Positions 52,150 through 61,408 of a DNA stretch of 64,000 nucleotides are shown piece after piece; the stretch's first letter is position 1, and every line of letters starts with the position of its first letter. The notes beneath the pieces were generated by a model. The model did no database searches and was not told where the DNA came from. It saw only the letters and a program-made list of their open reading frames with translations. This stretch comes from Taibaiella lutea (lineage in GTDB: Bacteria; Bacteroidota; Bacteroidia; Chitinophagales; Chitinophagaceae): the NCBI RefSeq assembly GCF_008629695.1, contig NZ_VWSH01000002.1:589410-653409 (forward strand), read 5' to 3'. The position numbers were made by a program, and so were the translations under genes.

Positions 52150-55100
52150 TTACCTTATTAAATTCACATCTCCTTTTTGTTTATACGAGGTGGTGTTGCT
52201 GCAATTTGCTGTGACAATATAATAGTATGTGCCCATTCCCATATTGCCCCCATTATATTTGCCGTCCCACTTTTCTTTGGGATTATGAGATATAAATACT
52301 CTTTTGCCCCATCTGTCGAATACCTGCAATACAAAGTTGTAGGGATGCCCTAATGTTTCTACTCCAAATCCATCGTTTAAGCCATCTCCATTGGGTGAAA
52401 ATGCATTCGGTATCATTATGTTGCAACAGGCTTCAGCATATATGGTTACTCCGGATTGTCCGGAGCAACCATACTCGTCTGTTCCTTTAACAAAATAATG
52501 GTTTTCATCGGTGATAATCTTTACTACCGGCCTTTGCCTGTCCCGAAGTGTATCTCCTAAATTGTTATAGTAGATATATTCTTTTGCCCCGGCCCCAATT
52601 AACGATATAGTATCCCCTTCGCAAAGCACATCTCTTAAATGCGGTTCATATTCCAATGTTACATTTGGTAATGGATGTACTTTTAAATCTAACGTTATGA
52701 GCGAATCACAACCATTGCTATTTGTAAAAGTATCTGTTGTTAAGGCTGTAGTTGTAAAATTCCTTCCATTAAAATCATACGATTCGCCCTGACAAAGATT
52801 AATATGTAACGTATCATGAGTTGTTTTTGATACATTTATCGTAACATTCCTATACAAGCTATCGCAGCCATTGCTGTTTTTGAATGTATCAATAAATTCA
52901 GTGTTATTTGTATATACCTCACCTGAATACATTACCGCATCACAACCCGTTATAACCGAATCGATCGATGTCGGCACAGGAGTATATGCCACTGATATAT
53001 GTACTATACTATCACAATTCAATGAATTAGTACCCGTAAAATAATAATCACCTGATGACGTAATGGTATTTCCATTCCAGTTAAAGATAACATTGTAGCA
53101 GAGTATTGTATCCAATTCATTATGGCTTTGGGGTTTTACAGTAAGGTGTATGGTGCGGATACTGTCACAGCCATTAGCAGCAGTAAAAGTATCTATATGT
53201 GTGCCTGTAGTTGTATAACCATATAAATTTCCTCCCTGGCATATCGAGTCTGTTATAGAAAGATATGATTTTGGTTTTACGGTAAGGTTTATGTTGCGAA
53301 TACTGTCACAGCCTTGTACTGAAGTAAATGTATCTATATATGTCCCAGAAGTTGTATGACCCAGAAATGATGCCCCTTCACAAATGCTTTGATTGATTGT
53401 GAAAGAATAACTTATACATTCGTTGAATTTTACCAAAAAGGCATCATAAGTTCCTCCACCAAAAATGTTCTGATGGCCTCCGAAAGCAATATCATTTGTA
53501 GATCCAGTGAAACCTGATAGATAAAGATTACCCGAAGCATCAGTAGCACAATGCCATCCCTCTTCATAACTTGATCCTCCGTAATAGGTAGCCCATTGAC
53601 GAATACCTGAAGCATTGAACTTTGCCAAAAAAGCGTCATAACCTCCCCCATAAACATTTTGATATCCTCCCGATGTGATGCCGGTTGTAGACGTAGTCCA
53701 ACCAGTCATATAAACATTACCAAAAGCATCGGTGGTACACGCTTCTGCTGCATCCGCACCGGCCCCACCATAATAGGTAGCCCATTGGCGAATGCCAGTA
53801 GTGCTGAATTTTACCAAAAAGGCATCTGAACTACCTCCTATAATATTTTGAAAACCTCCTGAAGCGATATTATTGGATGAATAGGTCATACCCGCTAAAT
53901 AAATATTGCCTATATTATCAGTAGTACAGGACCATCCCTCTTCATAACCTGATCCCCCGTAATAGGTAGCCCATTGACGAACGCCGAAACTATTAAATTT
54001 TACAAGGAAAGGGTCAGAATTCCCCCCAAAGGTATTCTGATAACCTCCTGAGGCAATTCCATTTGTGGAAAAAGTTCTACCCGACATATAAACATTACCT
54101 GAAGCATCAGTAGCACAAGAAAAGCCATCTTCATTGTTGGAACCACCATAATAAGTAGCCCATTGACGAATGCCAGCGGCATTGAATTTTACCAAAAAAG
54201 CATCTCCAAATGATCCTCCACCGTAAACATTTTGATAACCTCCAGATGCTATACCACTTGTAGATGCAGTGCTTCCTGCTAAATATACGTTACCTAAAGC
54301 ATCGGTAATACAAGAACCTCCGTAATCATAATCTGATCCACCATAATAAGTGGCCCATTGACGAATGCCAGCAGCATCAAATTTTATTATAAAGGCATCG
54401 CTTGTTCCTCCCCCATAGACATTCTGATAGCCTCCGGAAGTAATGCCGCTCAAGGAAGCTGTAGTTCCTGTCAGATAAATATTGCCCGAAAAATCAATAG
54501 TACAACTTCTGCCAGCATCATTACTTGCACCGCCGTAATAGGTAGCCCATTGGCGGATGCCGGACGCATTGAATTTTACTAAAAAGGCATCATTACTTCC
54601 TCCTCCATAAATATTCTGATAACCTCCCGAAGCTATAATACTTGGAGACTGGGTTGATCCATTTAAGTAGGCGTTACCAAGGGCGTCAGTAGCACAGGAA
54701 TAACCATAATCAAAACTCGTACCACCATAATAAGTAGCCCAATCCAGCGTCGGGTCTATTACCAAAGTTTGATTCGGATCGTATTGTTGTATATTAAAGC
54801 TTAGTTTTTTGTCATTGAGAATATAAGCACTTTCTATCTTTTTTCCGCTCTGGAAGGTTTCAGGTGCTTTATCCGTAATTTTACCCATACTGTTCTCCAA
54901 ATGCAGATTGCCGGATGTATCAATGCTGCTTTTTTTTACCCATTTTAATTGCATCTGTATCTTATTGGGGTCGCCGCCGGGATGCACTTCAAATTCATAT
55001 TCCATTTTTCCATCCCGTACATACAATACCCAATCTATATTCGGGTAAATATTTTTGTAACGTACTTTTTGATAGCTGTGCACATTCAAAGCATCATGGT

Positions 55101-55542
55101 TGTAATAATTGATATAATCAGTGCTTTTTTGTTCAGTTGTAATCCTGGCATGTTGATTAGCTCCGAATAGTTGCATGTCCATTCTGTAAGTTTCCACGCT
55201 TACTTTCTCCATTAATTCCTGCTGATGTTTTTGCTCCTGAGGTGTAGATGCCGGATCTGATATTGCCTTTGGATCATAACCTTCAGGGTAATTTATCTTT
55301 TCAAACTGATAGGCAATGCCATCATTCAGCAAGAATACTTTAAGGTTTTGATCTTTTACAGTAAACTTAACCCGGTTGGCATCCGGTCCTGTAATTTGCC
55401 CTTTGTTTTCTTCAAACGATAAGTTGTTTTGGGTACGATTCAGAAATCCTTTGGCTTGTGATAAATGATTTTCCTGTGCAGAAATGGCAATGCAAGAAAG
55501 GATATGAATAATTGTAGTTGCTATGAAGAATATTCTTTTCAT
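52150..55542 (-). CDS. SBBP-repeat surface protein with gliding-motility-type (T9SS type B) C-terminus
   Basis: A 1130-aa exported protein. After a signal peptide comes an N-terminal domain (SFEENKGQITGPDANRVKFT, about 45-260) usual before SBBP repeats. Seven SBBP repeats of 62-65 residues follow (about 265-705), each beginning WATYYGG, with the pattern GNVYLAGSTAS and DAFLVKFNAAGIR; they predict a beta-propeller. Then come several ~48-residue modules (SICEGASFLGHTTSGTYIDT, GCDSIR). The end is a CHU_C-type domain (IPNAFSPNGDGLNDGF, DRWGKRVF). Likely an adhesin carried on the surface. The 21-bp array is 230 bp upstream. Confidence 0.88.
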   Translation of the reverse strand: MKRIFFIATTIIHILSCIAISAQENHLSQAKGFLNRTQNNLSFEENKGQITGPDANRVKFTVKDQNLKVFLLNDGIAYQFEKINYPEGYDPKAISDPASTPQEQKHQQELMEKVSVETYRMDMQLFGANQHARITTEQKSTDYINYYNHDALNVHSYQKVRYKNIYPNIDWVLYVRDGKMEYEFEVHPGGDPNKIQMQLKWVKKSSIDTSGNLHLENSMGKITDKAPETFQSGKKIESAYILNDKKLSFNIQQYDPNQTLVIDPTLDWATYYGGTSFDYGYSCATDALGNAYLNGSTQSPSIIASGGYQNIYGGGSNDAFLVKFNASGIRQWATYYGGASNDAGRSCTIDFSGNIYLTGTTASLSGITSGGYQNVYGGGTSDAFIIKFDAAGIRQWATYYGGSDYDYGGSCITDALGNVYLAGSTASTSGIASGGYQNVYGGGSFGDAFLVKFNAAGIRQWATYYGGSNNEDGFSCATDASGNVYMSGRTFSTNGIASGGYQNTFGGNSDPFLVKFNSFGVRQWATYYGGSGYEEGWSCTTDNIGNIYLAGMTYSSNNIASGGFQNIIGGSSDAFLVKFSTTGIRQWATYYGGAGADAAEACTTDAFGNVYMTGWTTSTTGITSGGYQNVYGGGYDAFLAKFNASGIRQWATYYGGSSYEEGWHCATDASGNLYLSGFTGSTNDIAFGGHQNIFGGGTYDAFLVKFNECISYSFTINQSICEGASFLGHTTSGTYIDTFTSVQGCDSIRNINLTVKPKSYLSITDSICQGGNLYGYTTTGTHIDTFTAANGCDSIRTIHLTVKPQSHNELDTILCYNVIFNWNGNTITSSGDYYFTGTNSLNCDSIVHISVAYTPVPTSIDSVITGCDAVMYSGEVYTNNTEFIDTFKNSNGCDSLYRNVTINVSKTTHDTLHINLCQGESYDFNGRNFTTTALTTDTFTNSNGCDSLITLDLKVHPLPNVTLEYEPHLRDVLCEGDTISLIGAGAKEYIYYNNLGDTLRDRQRPVVKIITDENHYFVKGTDEYGCSGQSGVTIYAEACCNIMIPNAFSPNGDGLNDGFGVETLGHPYNFVLQVFDRWGKRVFISHNPKEKWDGKYNGGNMGMGTYYYIVTANCSNTTSYKQKGDVNLIR
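53420..54745. repeat. Seven coding direct repeats (SBBP units)
   Basis: Seven DNA repeats of about 190 bp, each with CCGTAATAGGTAGCCCATTG-like sequence encoding QWATYYGG on the minus strand. Similarity between units is high enough for recombination. Confidence 0.85.
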
Positions 55543-55771
55543 GGATATAGATATATGAAGCTGATTGAGTAATCATTACCGAAGCTGCTATCCTGAATCT
55601 GTTTAGTCAATTATGCTCTTAAATAGTGTTCAATTTATCATGCATCAAATATACTAATATTAGTAATTGCTATTGACCATTATCTTGTTTTTCTACGTTT
55701 GCCATTCTTTAATATTCAGTTTTCATTATGTCTGTGGCAGATCCGATTTTTCTTGTGCACTTTTTGATTGC

Positions 55772-56013
55772 GTAACCTTCCATCTCATTTATGTAAACCT
55801 CCATTTCTATTATTAAAACTTCTGTTTCAATTATTTAAACTCTAATTTTATTTAAGTAAACTTCAATTTCTATTATTTAAACCTGAACTGCAATTATTAA
55901 AACTTCATTTTTAGTTTTATAAACCTCTTTCTCTTTTTTTAAACTTCCTTTTCTTTTATTTAAACTTCTTTTTTAATTATTTAAACTTTGAATGCTATTC
56001 ATGCTACTTAAAC
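55772..56013. repeat. Degenerate tandem array with exact 21-bp pitch
   Basis: TAAAC-type anchors put AAAC at 55795, 55816, 55837, 55858, 55879, 55900, 55921, 55941, 55962, 55983 and 56010: intervals of 21 except one of 20 and a last one of 27. An earlier GTAACC at 55772 is also in phase. Between the anchors the 16-17 bp differ but stay pyrimidine-rich (for example YTTCNATTTCTATTAT). Strongly AT-rich. Confidence 0.9.
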
Positions 56014-56291
56014 TGTAAAAGGCTGAAACGACAGATCTGCCTTAATTGTTATACGGATCTTTATCAGTATACGAGCGAATCTGTCATTAATTCCAAATAT
56101 AAAGGCCTGCCGTCTGTAATCCTTCCTTCGTCGAAGATTATACGTAATTCGTCTAAAATGTAATATCGACGAAATATATCGGCGGTAAGTTTGCATAGAA
56201 ATAAAGAAACAATAAACTATAGAAGTAACCGGTAACCCTAATCCCTGACAACTCCCCCCATTGGAGGTAAGATTAGGGTGATTTTACTCAA

Positions 56292-56299
56292 TAACTTTG
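56292..56299 (+). promoter_or_regulatory. -7 box (TAACTTTG) for the barrel protein gene
   Basis: TAnnTTTG match 18 bp upstream of ATG 56318. No clear TTTG -33. Confidence 0.4.
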
Positions 56300-56317
56300 C
56301 AAACACAATTTACTATC

Positions 56318-58810
56318 ATGAAAAAGCTATTATTTACAACTATAGCAGCATTAGGTTCCCTCTCGCTGTTCGCTCAAATGCCTGAAATAAATATACCCGT
56401 TCAGCAAGCGCCTGTGGCTAACAGTGTTACAGTGAGTGGAAACGTATATGATTCCGTTGCCAAAACACCGCTGGAGTTTTCTTCCGTAATGTTGGTGCAT
56501 GAAGGCGAAAAGGCTGCAGACGGTATCAATTCCGACAGCCTGGGTCACTTTGCATTTAACAACGTAAAGCCCGGTAATTACAAACTGACCATTTTTTATG
56601 TCGGTTATAACAAACTGGAACGCAACATTAAAGTAGAAGGTACTGACCTTAACCTGGGCAATGTAAATATGAATACATCATCCACTACTTTGAATGAAGT
56701 ACAGATTATAGACAGGAAACAATTAATTGAGCAAAGGCCTGACGGGTTGGTTTACAATGCTGATAAAGATTTTACCAATAAAGGCGCTATGGCTGACATG
56801 GTACTTCGTAAAGTGCCTATGGTAACGGTAGATTTACAAGGTAATGTTTCTTTACGTGGAAGCGGTAACATCAAAGTATTGATTGATGGCAAGCCATCTA
56901 CGCTTATTGCTGCTTCTGTTAAAGATGCTTTGCAGCAAATTCCTGCCGATAATATTAAATCGGTGGAAGTCATCACCAGCCCCGGTGCCAAATATGATGG
57001 CGAAGGTTCTGCCGGCGTTATCAATATCATTACAAAGAAAAACGTGATGAAAGGTATGAGCGGTTCTTTGTTCAGCCAATTGAGCTATAACGTTCCCCGC
57101 GAATTCTTTACAGGCAATGCCGGTTTCAATATGAATTACAGAAGCGGTGATTTTGGCCTTTCATTGAATGCAGGTTACAGCCGCTGGCAAATGGTATTGG
57201 GTATGAACTCGACCAGAACGGATTTTCCGGGTACTGCACAGGAATCAAAACTGGTTCAGGAAAGCATTATGGACGGTGGCGGTAATTTTTACTGGAGCCA
57301 GTTAAGTGCTGACTATTCCATAGATTCTTTGCAAAGCGTACAAGTCGGAGTAGGGTACCGTCCGGGCAACTGGGTGCAGGATCAACCGATGACCAGCACC
57401 ATTATACCTGATGTTCCGAATGCTAATTTTAAATCAGATACGCATTCTGAAAACCCGCGTGATAACGGAAGTGTATATGCTTCTTATTCCAAGAAATTCA
57501 AGAACAATCCGAAACGTACCTTAGATGTCCTAACGCAATATTCTCTGAATTCAAAGAACAGCGAATACACTATGAAACGTACGCCTGAGGGCAGCAACGC
57601 TGTAACTTATCAGGAACTGAACAAGAATAAAAGTGATAATAACGAGTTTACGATTCAGGCTGATTATGTACAGCCATTAAAGAACCCTAAACAGAAAATT
57701 GAAACCGGTCTGAAATATATTAACCGCGACATCAGCAGTGATTATCAATTACAATACCTGGATACCGCCCATACAGATTTTGTTATTGCACCAAACAGAA
57801 CCAACCATTTGGATTATACCCAACAAGTCGGAGCGGCTTATGCCCAGTTTACTACGCCTTTGGGTAAGAGCTTCAGCATGATTGCAGGCGCCAGATATGA
57901 ATATACGGATATTAAAGGCCAGCAATTAGGTGTAAGCACAGCGTTCAATTCTCAGTTCAATAATGTATTGCCAAACGTAAGTTTTGCTTATACTCTTAAG
58001 AACTTCAGCAAGTTGAAACTGGCTTATAACATGCGTATAGAAAGACCTTCTATTGATTACATTAACCCTTATGTGAACTATAGCGACCCTTATAACATCA
58101 AACAGGGAAATCCTGAGTTGGTGCCGGAGAAAACACATAATGTGGAACTGACTTACAGCACTTTCTTTAATAATACGAATCTGAATTTCTCCGCCTTCTA
58201 TCGTCATACAGGTAACGGCATTGAAAGCATAACAGCTGTAGATGAAAATAATATCAGCCATACCACTTATGGTAATATCTCGAAGAATAATACCACCGGT
58301 CTTGACCTTTTCGGAAGTACAACTTTATTTAAAAACTGGATGATTAACCTGAATGGTAGTCTGTACTATAAAATGCTGAAAAGCCCGTCTTTGGATATTA
58401 AGAATGACGGATTCCAGTACAATGCAAGCTTATATACCAGTTATAAACTGACAGAGAAGTTTTCACTTGCAGGTTTTGCAATGTATAATGGCAATCAGGT
58501 GCAGTTGCAAGGTTCTCAGCAAGGTTGGTACTATTATTTCTTAGGTGTTCAGCTGGAAGTATTGAAAGGAAAAGGAAGCATTGGTCTTTCAGGCGAAAAC
58601 TTCTTTAATCCTGAAGTACACATGAAAACCGAATATACTTATCAGAATGCCAAGTATGTAAATGAAACGGTATATTACGGAAGAGGCGCAAGATTGACCT
58701 TCAACTGGAACTTCGGTAAAATGACCTTCAGCCAGAAAAAGAAAATCAAGAACGACGATTTGAAGGATGAAGGCAGCAGTTCACCTGGTATGGGTGGCGG
58801 CGGAATGTAG
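56318..58810 (+). CDS. TonB-dependent-receptor-like outer-membrane barrel with CarboxypepD_reg domain
   Basis: An 830-aa outer-membrane protein; ATG 56318 starts the signal peptide MKKLLFTTIAALGSLSLFAQ. Residues about 38-115 are a carboxypeptidase-regulatory-like domain (VTVSGNVYDSVAKTPLEFSS). A plug-like domain with MVLRKVPMVTVDLQGNVSLRG and SVEVITSPGAKYDGEGSAGV follows, and the rest is a large beta barrel of the outer-membrane beta-barrel family 3. The C-terminus ends in a Gly/Met-rich stretch (GMGGGGM) instead of an aromatic last strand. No SusD partner is adjacent. The substrate is unknown. Confidence 0.88.
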   Translation: MKKLLFTTIAALGSLSLFAQMPEINIPVQQAPVANSVTVSGNVYDSVAKTPLEFSSVMLVHEGEKAADGINSDSLGHFAFNNVKPGNYKLTIFYVGYNKLERNIKVEGTDLNLGNVNMNTSSTTLNEVQIIDRKQLIEQRPDGLVYNADKDFTNKGAMADMVLRKVPMVTVDLQGNVSLRGSGNIKVLIDGKPSTLIAASVKDALQQIPADNIKSVEVITSPGAKYDGEGSAGVINIITKKNVMKGMSGSLFSQLSYNVPREFFTGNAGFNMNYRSGDFGLSLNAGYSRWQMVLGMNSTRTDFPGTAQESKLVQESIMDGGGNFYWSQLSADYSIDSLQSVQVGVGYRPGNWVQDQPMTSTIIPDVPNANFKSDTHSENPRDNGSVYASYSKKFKNNPKRTLDVLTQYSLNSKNSEYTMKRTPEGSNAVTYQELNKNKSDNNEFTIQADYVQPLKNPKQKIETGLKYINRDISSDYQLQYLDTAHTDFVIAPNRTNHLDYTQQVGAAYAQFTTPLGKSFSMIAGARYEYTDIKGQQLGVSTAFNSQFNNVLPNVSFAYTLKNFSKLKLAYNMRIERPSIDYINPYVNYSDPYNIKQGNPELVPEKTHNVELTYSTFFNNTNLNFSAFYRHTGNGIESITAVDENNISHTTYGNISKNNTTGLDLFGSTTLFKNWMINLNGSLYYKMLKSPSLDIKNDGFQYNASLYTSYKLTEKFSLAGFAMYNGNQVQLQGSQQGWYYYFLGVQLEVLKGKGSIGLSGENFFNPEVHMKTEYTYQNAKYVNETVYYGRGARLTFNWNFGKMTFSQKKKIKNDDLKDEGSSSPGMGGGGM

Positions 58811-58839
58811 GTTTTTACGATTGGTTGTTTAATAGTCGA

Positions 58840-58868
58840 AGGCCGGAACTTTTGTTCCGGCCTTTTTA
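58840..58868 (+). terminator. Terminator of the barrel gene
   Basis: Ten-bp stem AGGCCGGAAC/GTTCCGGCCT with loop TTTT and a T-run. Confidence 0.9.
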
Positions 58869-58995
58869 TTATCATTACTTTTAAACGCTGAACATTACCT
58901 ACGGGTTCGGGAAAGTTGCCATTCCCACCCATATTCGACATTTTTAGCAGTATATCAAAAATTGCTTTAATAAACCTGTAGGAGTCAGTTTATTA

Positions 58996-59436
58996 TTATG
59001 CGATTGCGCCTAAAATACCAACTACGACAATAAGAATAAGATATAATGCAATTACAATTATAGTCATAATACCCATGAATTTAAACAGGTTTTTCTGATG
59101 GCGAAAACCTTCTGTTATCAATTCGATATTACTGGTTTGAATACCGGCTTTCATGTTTGTCGAAAACTTTAGTAACGAAAGGATAGGGAAAAGGTATAAA
59201 ACTCCGATTACAATATATAGCAGACCCATTCCGACGCCAAAATAGCTTCCTAAACCGGCAAAGCTCGAAACATAAGAGCCCATAGTAAACATTGCCAACG
59301 CTACGACAAGCATTAATCCGATGAAAATAAATCCTATAATAGCAAGGAATTTGGTCCATCTGGTTGTTTCCAGTAAATAGGCTTTTGACCTTTCATCGAG
59401 TCCGCCCTCAAAAATGTTTAAATCTTGTAATGACAT
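58996..59436 (-). CDS. DUF5362-type membrane protein
   Basis: A 146-aa protein with four hydrophobic segments (about 29-50, 56-75, 78-97 and 117-145). The N-terminal LQDLNIFEGGLDERSKAYLLETTRWTKFL-like start, broken here as LDERSKAYLLETTRWTKF, and KFSTNMKAGIQTSN between helices are the DUF5362 pattern. Function unknown. It lies downstream of the ketosynthase genes on the same strand but 57 bp away, so co-transcription is possible. Confidence 0.78.
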   Translation of the reverse strand: MSLQDLNIFEGGLDERSKAYLLETTRWTKFLAIIGFIFIGLMLVVALAMFTMGSYVSSFAGLGSYFGVGMGLLYIVIGVLYLFPILSLLKFSTNMKAGIQTSNIELITEGFRHQKNLFKFMGIMTIIVIALYLILIVVVGILGAIA

Positions 59437-59493
59437 AAGATTGCTTTTAGAATTATAAAGAAATGATTTTTCCTTTAAAATCTGAAATATATG

Positions 59494-60678
59494 CTATGTT
59501 TTTGAAAAAATTAAAGAACTGCAATTACCACCAAAGCCAAATGAATTGGAGAGTACATGTTGAATATTCGCCGGAACGATATCAACATTAGGTTGCCAGT
59601 TTAATGTTTCAATTGGTTGTTGCAACCTTAAATGCGCCCATGCTTTTTGCTCCTGTAAACTCAGCAGTGAAAAGACGGCTTCAACAGCGCCCGCTGCGCC
59701 CAATGTATGTCCTGTAAAGGCTTTGGTAGAACTTGCCAGTGGTGCCTTTTCCGTAAAAACAGCCTGTATAGCTGCGCCTTCCGATGCATCATTATTTTCT
59801 GTTCCCGTTCCATGCAGGTTTATATAATCAATATCAGCAGGATTCAGGTTTGCTTGCTGCATGGCGTTCTTCATGGCCAGCTGATTACCCCTGCCTTCAG
59901 GTGAAGATGCCGTCTGATGATGTGCATCATTGGCATTTGCATAACCCGATACGTAAGCTTCCGGGGCAACATTCAATTGTTGCATAGCTTTTTCATTGCC
60001 CATTACAAGATAGGCCGCACCTTCACCTAAGTTAAGCCCTTTGCGGTTCTGGTCAAACGGGCGGCATAATGCCTTATCAAGAATCAATAAAGAATTAAAA
60101 CCGTTCAATGTAAAGCGGGAAAGGCTGTCTGCACCACCCGCAACGACAATATCATAATGGTTGTTCTCGATCAGCTTTGCTGCCATCATGATACTATTGG
60201 CCGACGAAGAGCAAGCTGTACTTATGGTGGTACTCCAGCAATCCAGCTCCAAAGCTTTTAATGTCAATTCCGTAATAGCGCCGCATTCATGGTATTTAAC
60301 GTCTCTCAAATCACCACTGTTCTTATCTTCCTTAAACGATTTGTAAAAATGTTCTGTTAAGTCCATGCCCCCAACCGTATTAGCACCGATAAAACCTATT
60401 CTTAGCCCATCCGATTTTCCTGCAAACGGTTCCCATGCTTCTTTTGCAGCTATAATGCTTAACAATGCCGTCCTGGGCAGGCTTTCTTTTATGCCCGATA
60501 ATGTGGCCAGTTGTTCGTTACTTAGTTTGATTTCTCCGACAGGTAACTGATGTGCTGTCTGTAAAATTTCAGGTAAAGTAATACCTGCCTCAAGCTTCAA
60601 TAAAGAATGAAGGTTAGCCGCTACGTTTTGTCCTATGCTTGTAATAATGCCGCTTCCGGCTATAAATGCTTTGCTCAT
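59494..60678 (-). CDS. Beta-ketoacyl-ACP synthase (KAS II-like)
   Basis: A 394-aa condensing enzyme with the full triad: Cys156 in TACSSSANS, His289 in NLHGTGTENND and His324 in FTGHTLGAAGAVEA. It condenses malonyl-ACP with acyl-ACP. The sequence differs from housekeeping FabF and resembles ketosynthases of aryl-polyene/flexirubin loci (start MSKAFIAGSGIITSIG). Its 5' end overlaps the stop of the next gene by 4 bp (ATGA), so the two products are probably a heterodimer. Confidence 0.9.
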   Translation of the reverse strand: MSKAFIAGSGIITSIGQNVAANLHSLLKLEAGITLPEILQTAHQLPVGEIKLSNEQLATLSGIKESLPRTALLSIIAAKEAWEPFAGKSDGLRIGFIGANTVGGMDLTEHFYKSFKEDKNSGDLRDVKYHECGAITELTLKALELDCWSTTISTACSSSANSIMMAAKLIENNHYDIVVAGGADSLSRFTLNGFNSLLILDKALCRPFDQNRKGLNLGEGAAYLVMGNEKAMQQLNVAPEAYVSGYANANDAHHQTASSPEGRGNQLAMKNAMQQANLNPADIDYINLHGTGTENNDASEGAAIQAVFTEKAPLASSTKAFTGHTLGAAGAVEAVFSLLSLQEQKAWAHLRLQQPIETLNWQPNVDIVPANIQHVLSNSFGFGGNCSSLIFSKT

Positions 60679-61298
60679 TTGTTACCGAAAATAGCTGAAA
60701 GATTTTGCAGGTTGAACAGAATATTACATGTTTGTTTATTTACCCAAATCATAAGGGCCTCAATGCCTGATGCTGTAGCCTCTACATGCCCGCACAACGC
60801 CGCTTCCGTTCCTCTGTTCTTTATTAAATCATTGATATAAAAATCAAACCAATCACAATCTGTTTCATCGGTAAGCGTACACATTTGCTCCCCTTTAAAC
60901 CCGTTTGCAATGCATATTTCGCCCAACATAATATTGGGTAGCGTATAAACAAACAATGCCGGGCTTGCAATATCAGCCTGACTTTCCCTGAATTTTTTAT
61001 CAACATCCAGACAACCCGATTTGCTGCTTAAAACCGTTGCAATCTTTAACCTGTCTTCTTCGATTTCCTTTGGTAAAACAGTATTTGCAGAAAGAAATGC
61101 AGCCTTGCTCAATAAATCCATCTTGAAAAACTTGGGATAAGTTATAGCAGCTTTATTATAGAAATCCATGCAACTATCCACAGCGGTTGAAGGAGCCAGT
61201 TCAAATAGTAAATTACCATTTAGCATGACTTTATTGTCGCGCCAATGCAGGTATTGTTGAATATATAAAGTTGTTTCGTTTGAAAAATTGCTTGCCAT
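60675..61298 (-). CDS. Ketosynthase-like partner lacking the active-site cysteine
   Basis: A 207-aa protein resembling the N-terminal half of a ketosynthase: KSGCLDVDKKF (about 93-103), PALFVYTLPNIMLGEICI (about 113-130, the place where the catalytic Cys would stand) and EAALCGHVEA. The active-site cysteine is missing, as in chain-length factors. It precedes the ketosynthase gene with ATGA overlap. I recall short proteins of this kind in flexirubin clusters annotated as 3-oxoacyl-ACP synthases. The role, chain-length control or complex stability, is inferred. Confidence 0.6.
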   Translation of the reverse strand: MASNFSNETTLYIQQYLHWRDNKVMLNGNLLFELAPSTAVDSCMDFYNKAAITYPKFFKMDLLSKAAFLSANTVLPKEIEEDRLKIATVLSSKSGCLDVDKKFRESQADIASPALFVYTLPNIMLGEICIANGFKGEQMCTLTDETDCDWFDFYINDLIKNRGTEAALCGHVEATASGIEALMIWVNKQTCNILFNLQNLSAIFGNK

Positions 61299-61408
61299 TA
61301 TGAGGCAAAATAAGCATTAATTCTTTGTAGTAATAAACGAAAGAGAAAATTACCATCAGGGTTTTATGAAAAAAATGCAATAATGCGTCATGACAAAAAC
61401 ATATAGCA

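Larger units (their letters stand above)
55543..56317. other. Divergent intergenic region
   Basis: Upstream of the SBBP protein (-) and the TonB-type barrel (+). Holds the 21-bp array and, at about 56234-56279, a short inverted pair CCTAATC...GATTAGG. No gene or RNA is recognised. Confidence 0.5.

Noticed and set aside
56008-56196. A 62-codon minus-strand ORF next to the 21-bp array
   Set aside because: Arg/Ile-rich composition without motif or conserved context; probably chance.
58675-58941. An 88-codon minus-strand ORF opposite the barrel protein C-terminus
   Set aside because: Antisense to the Gly/Met-rich end of the receptor gene and spanning its terminator; a shadow frame.
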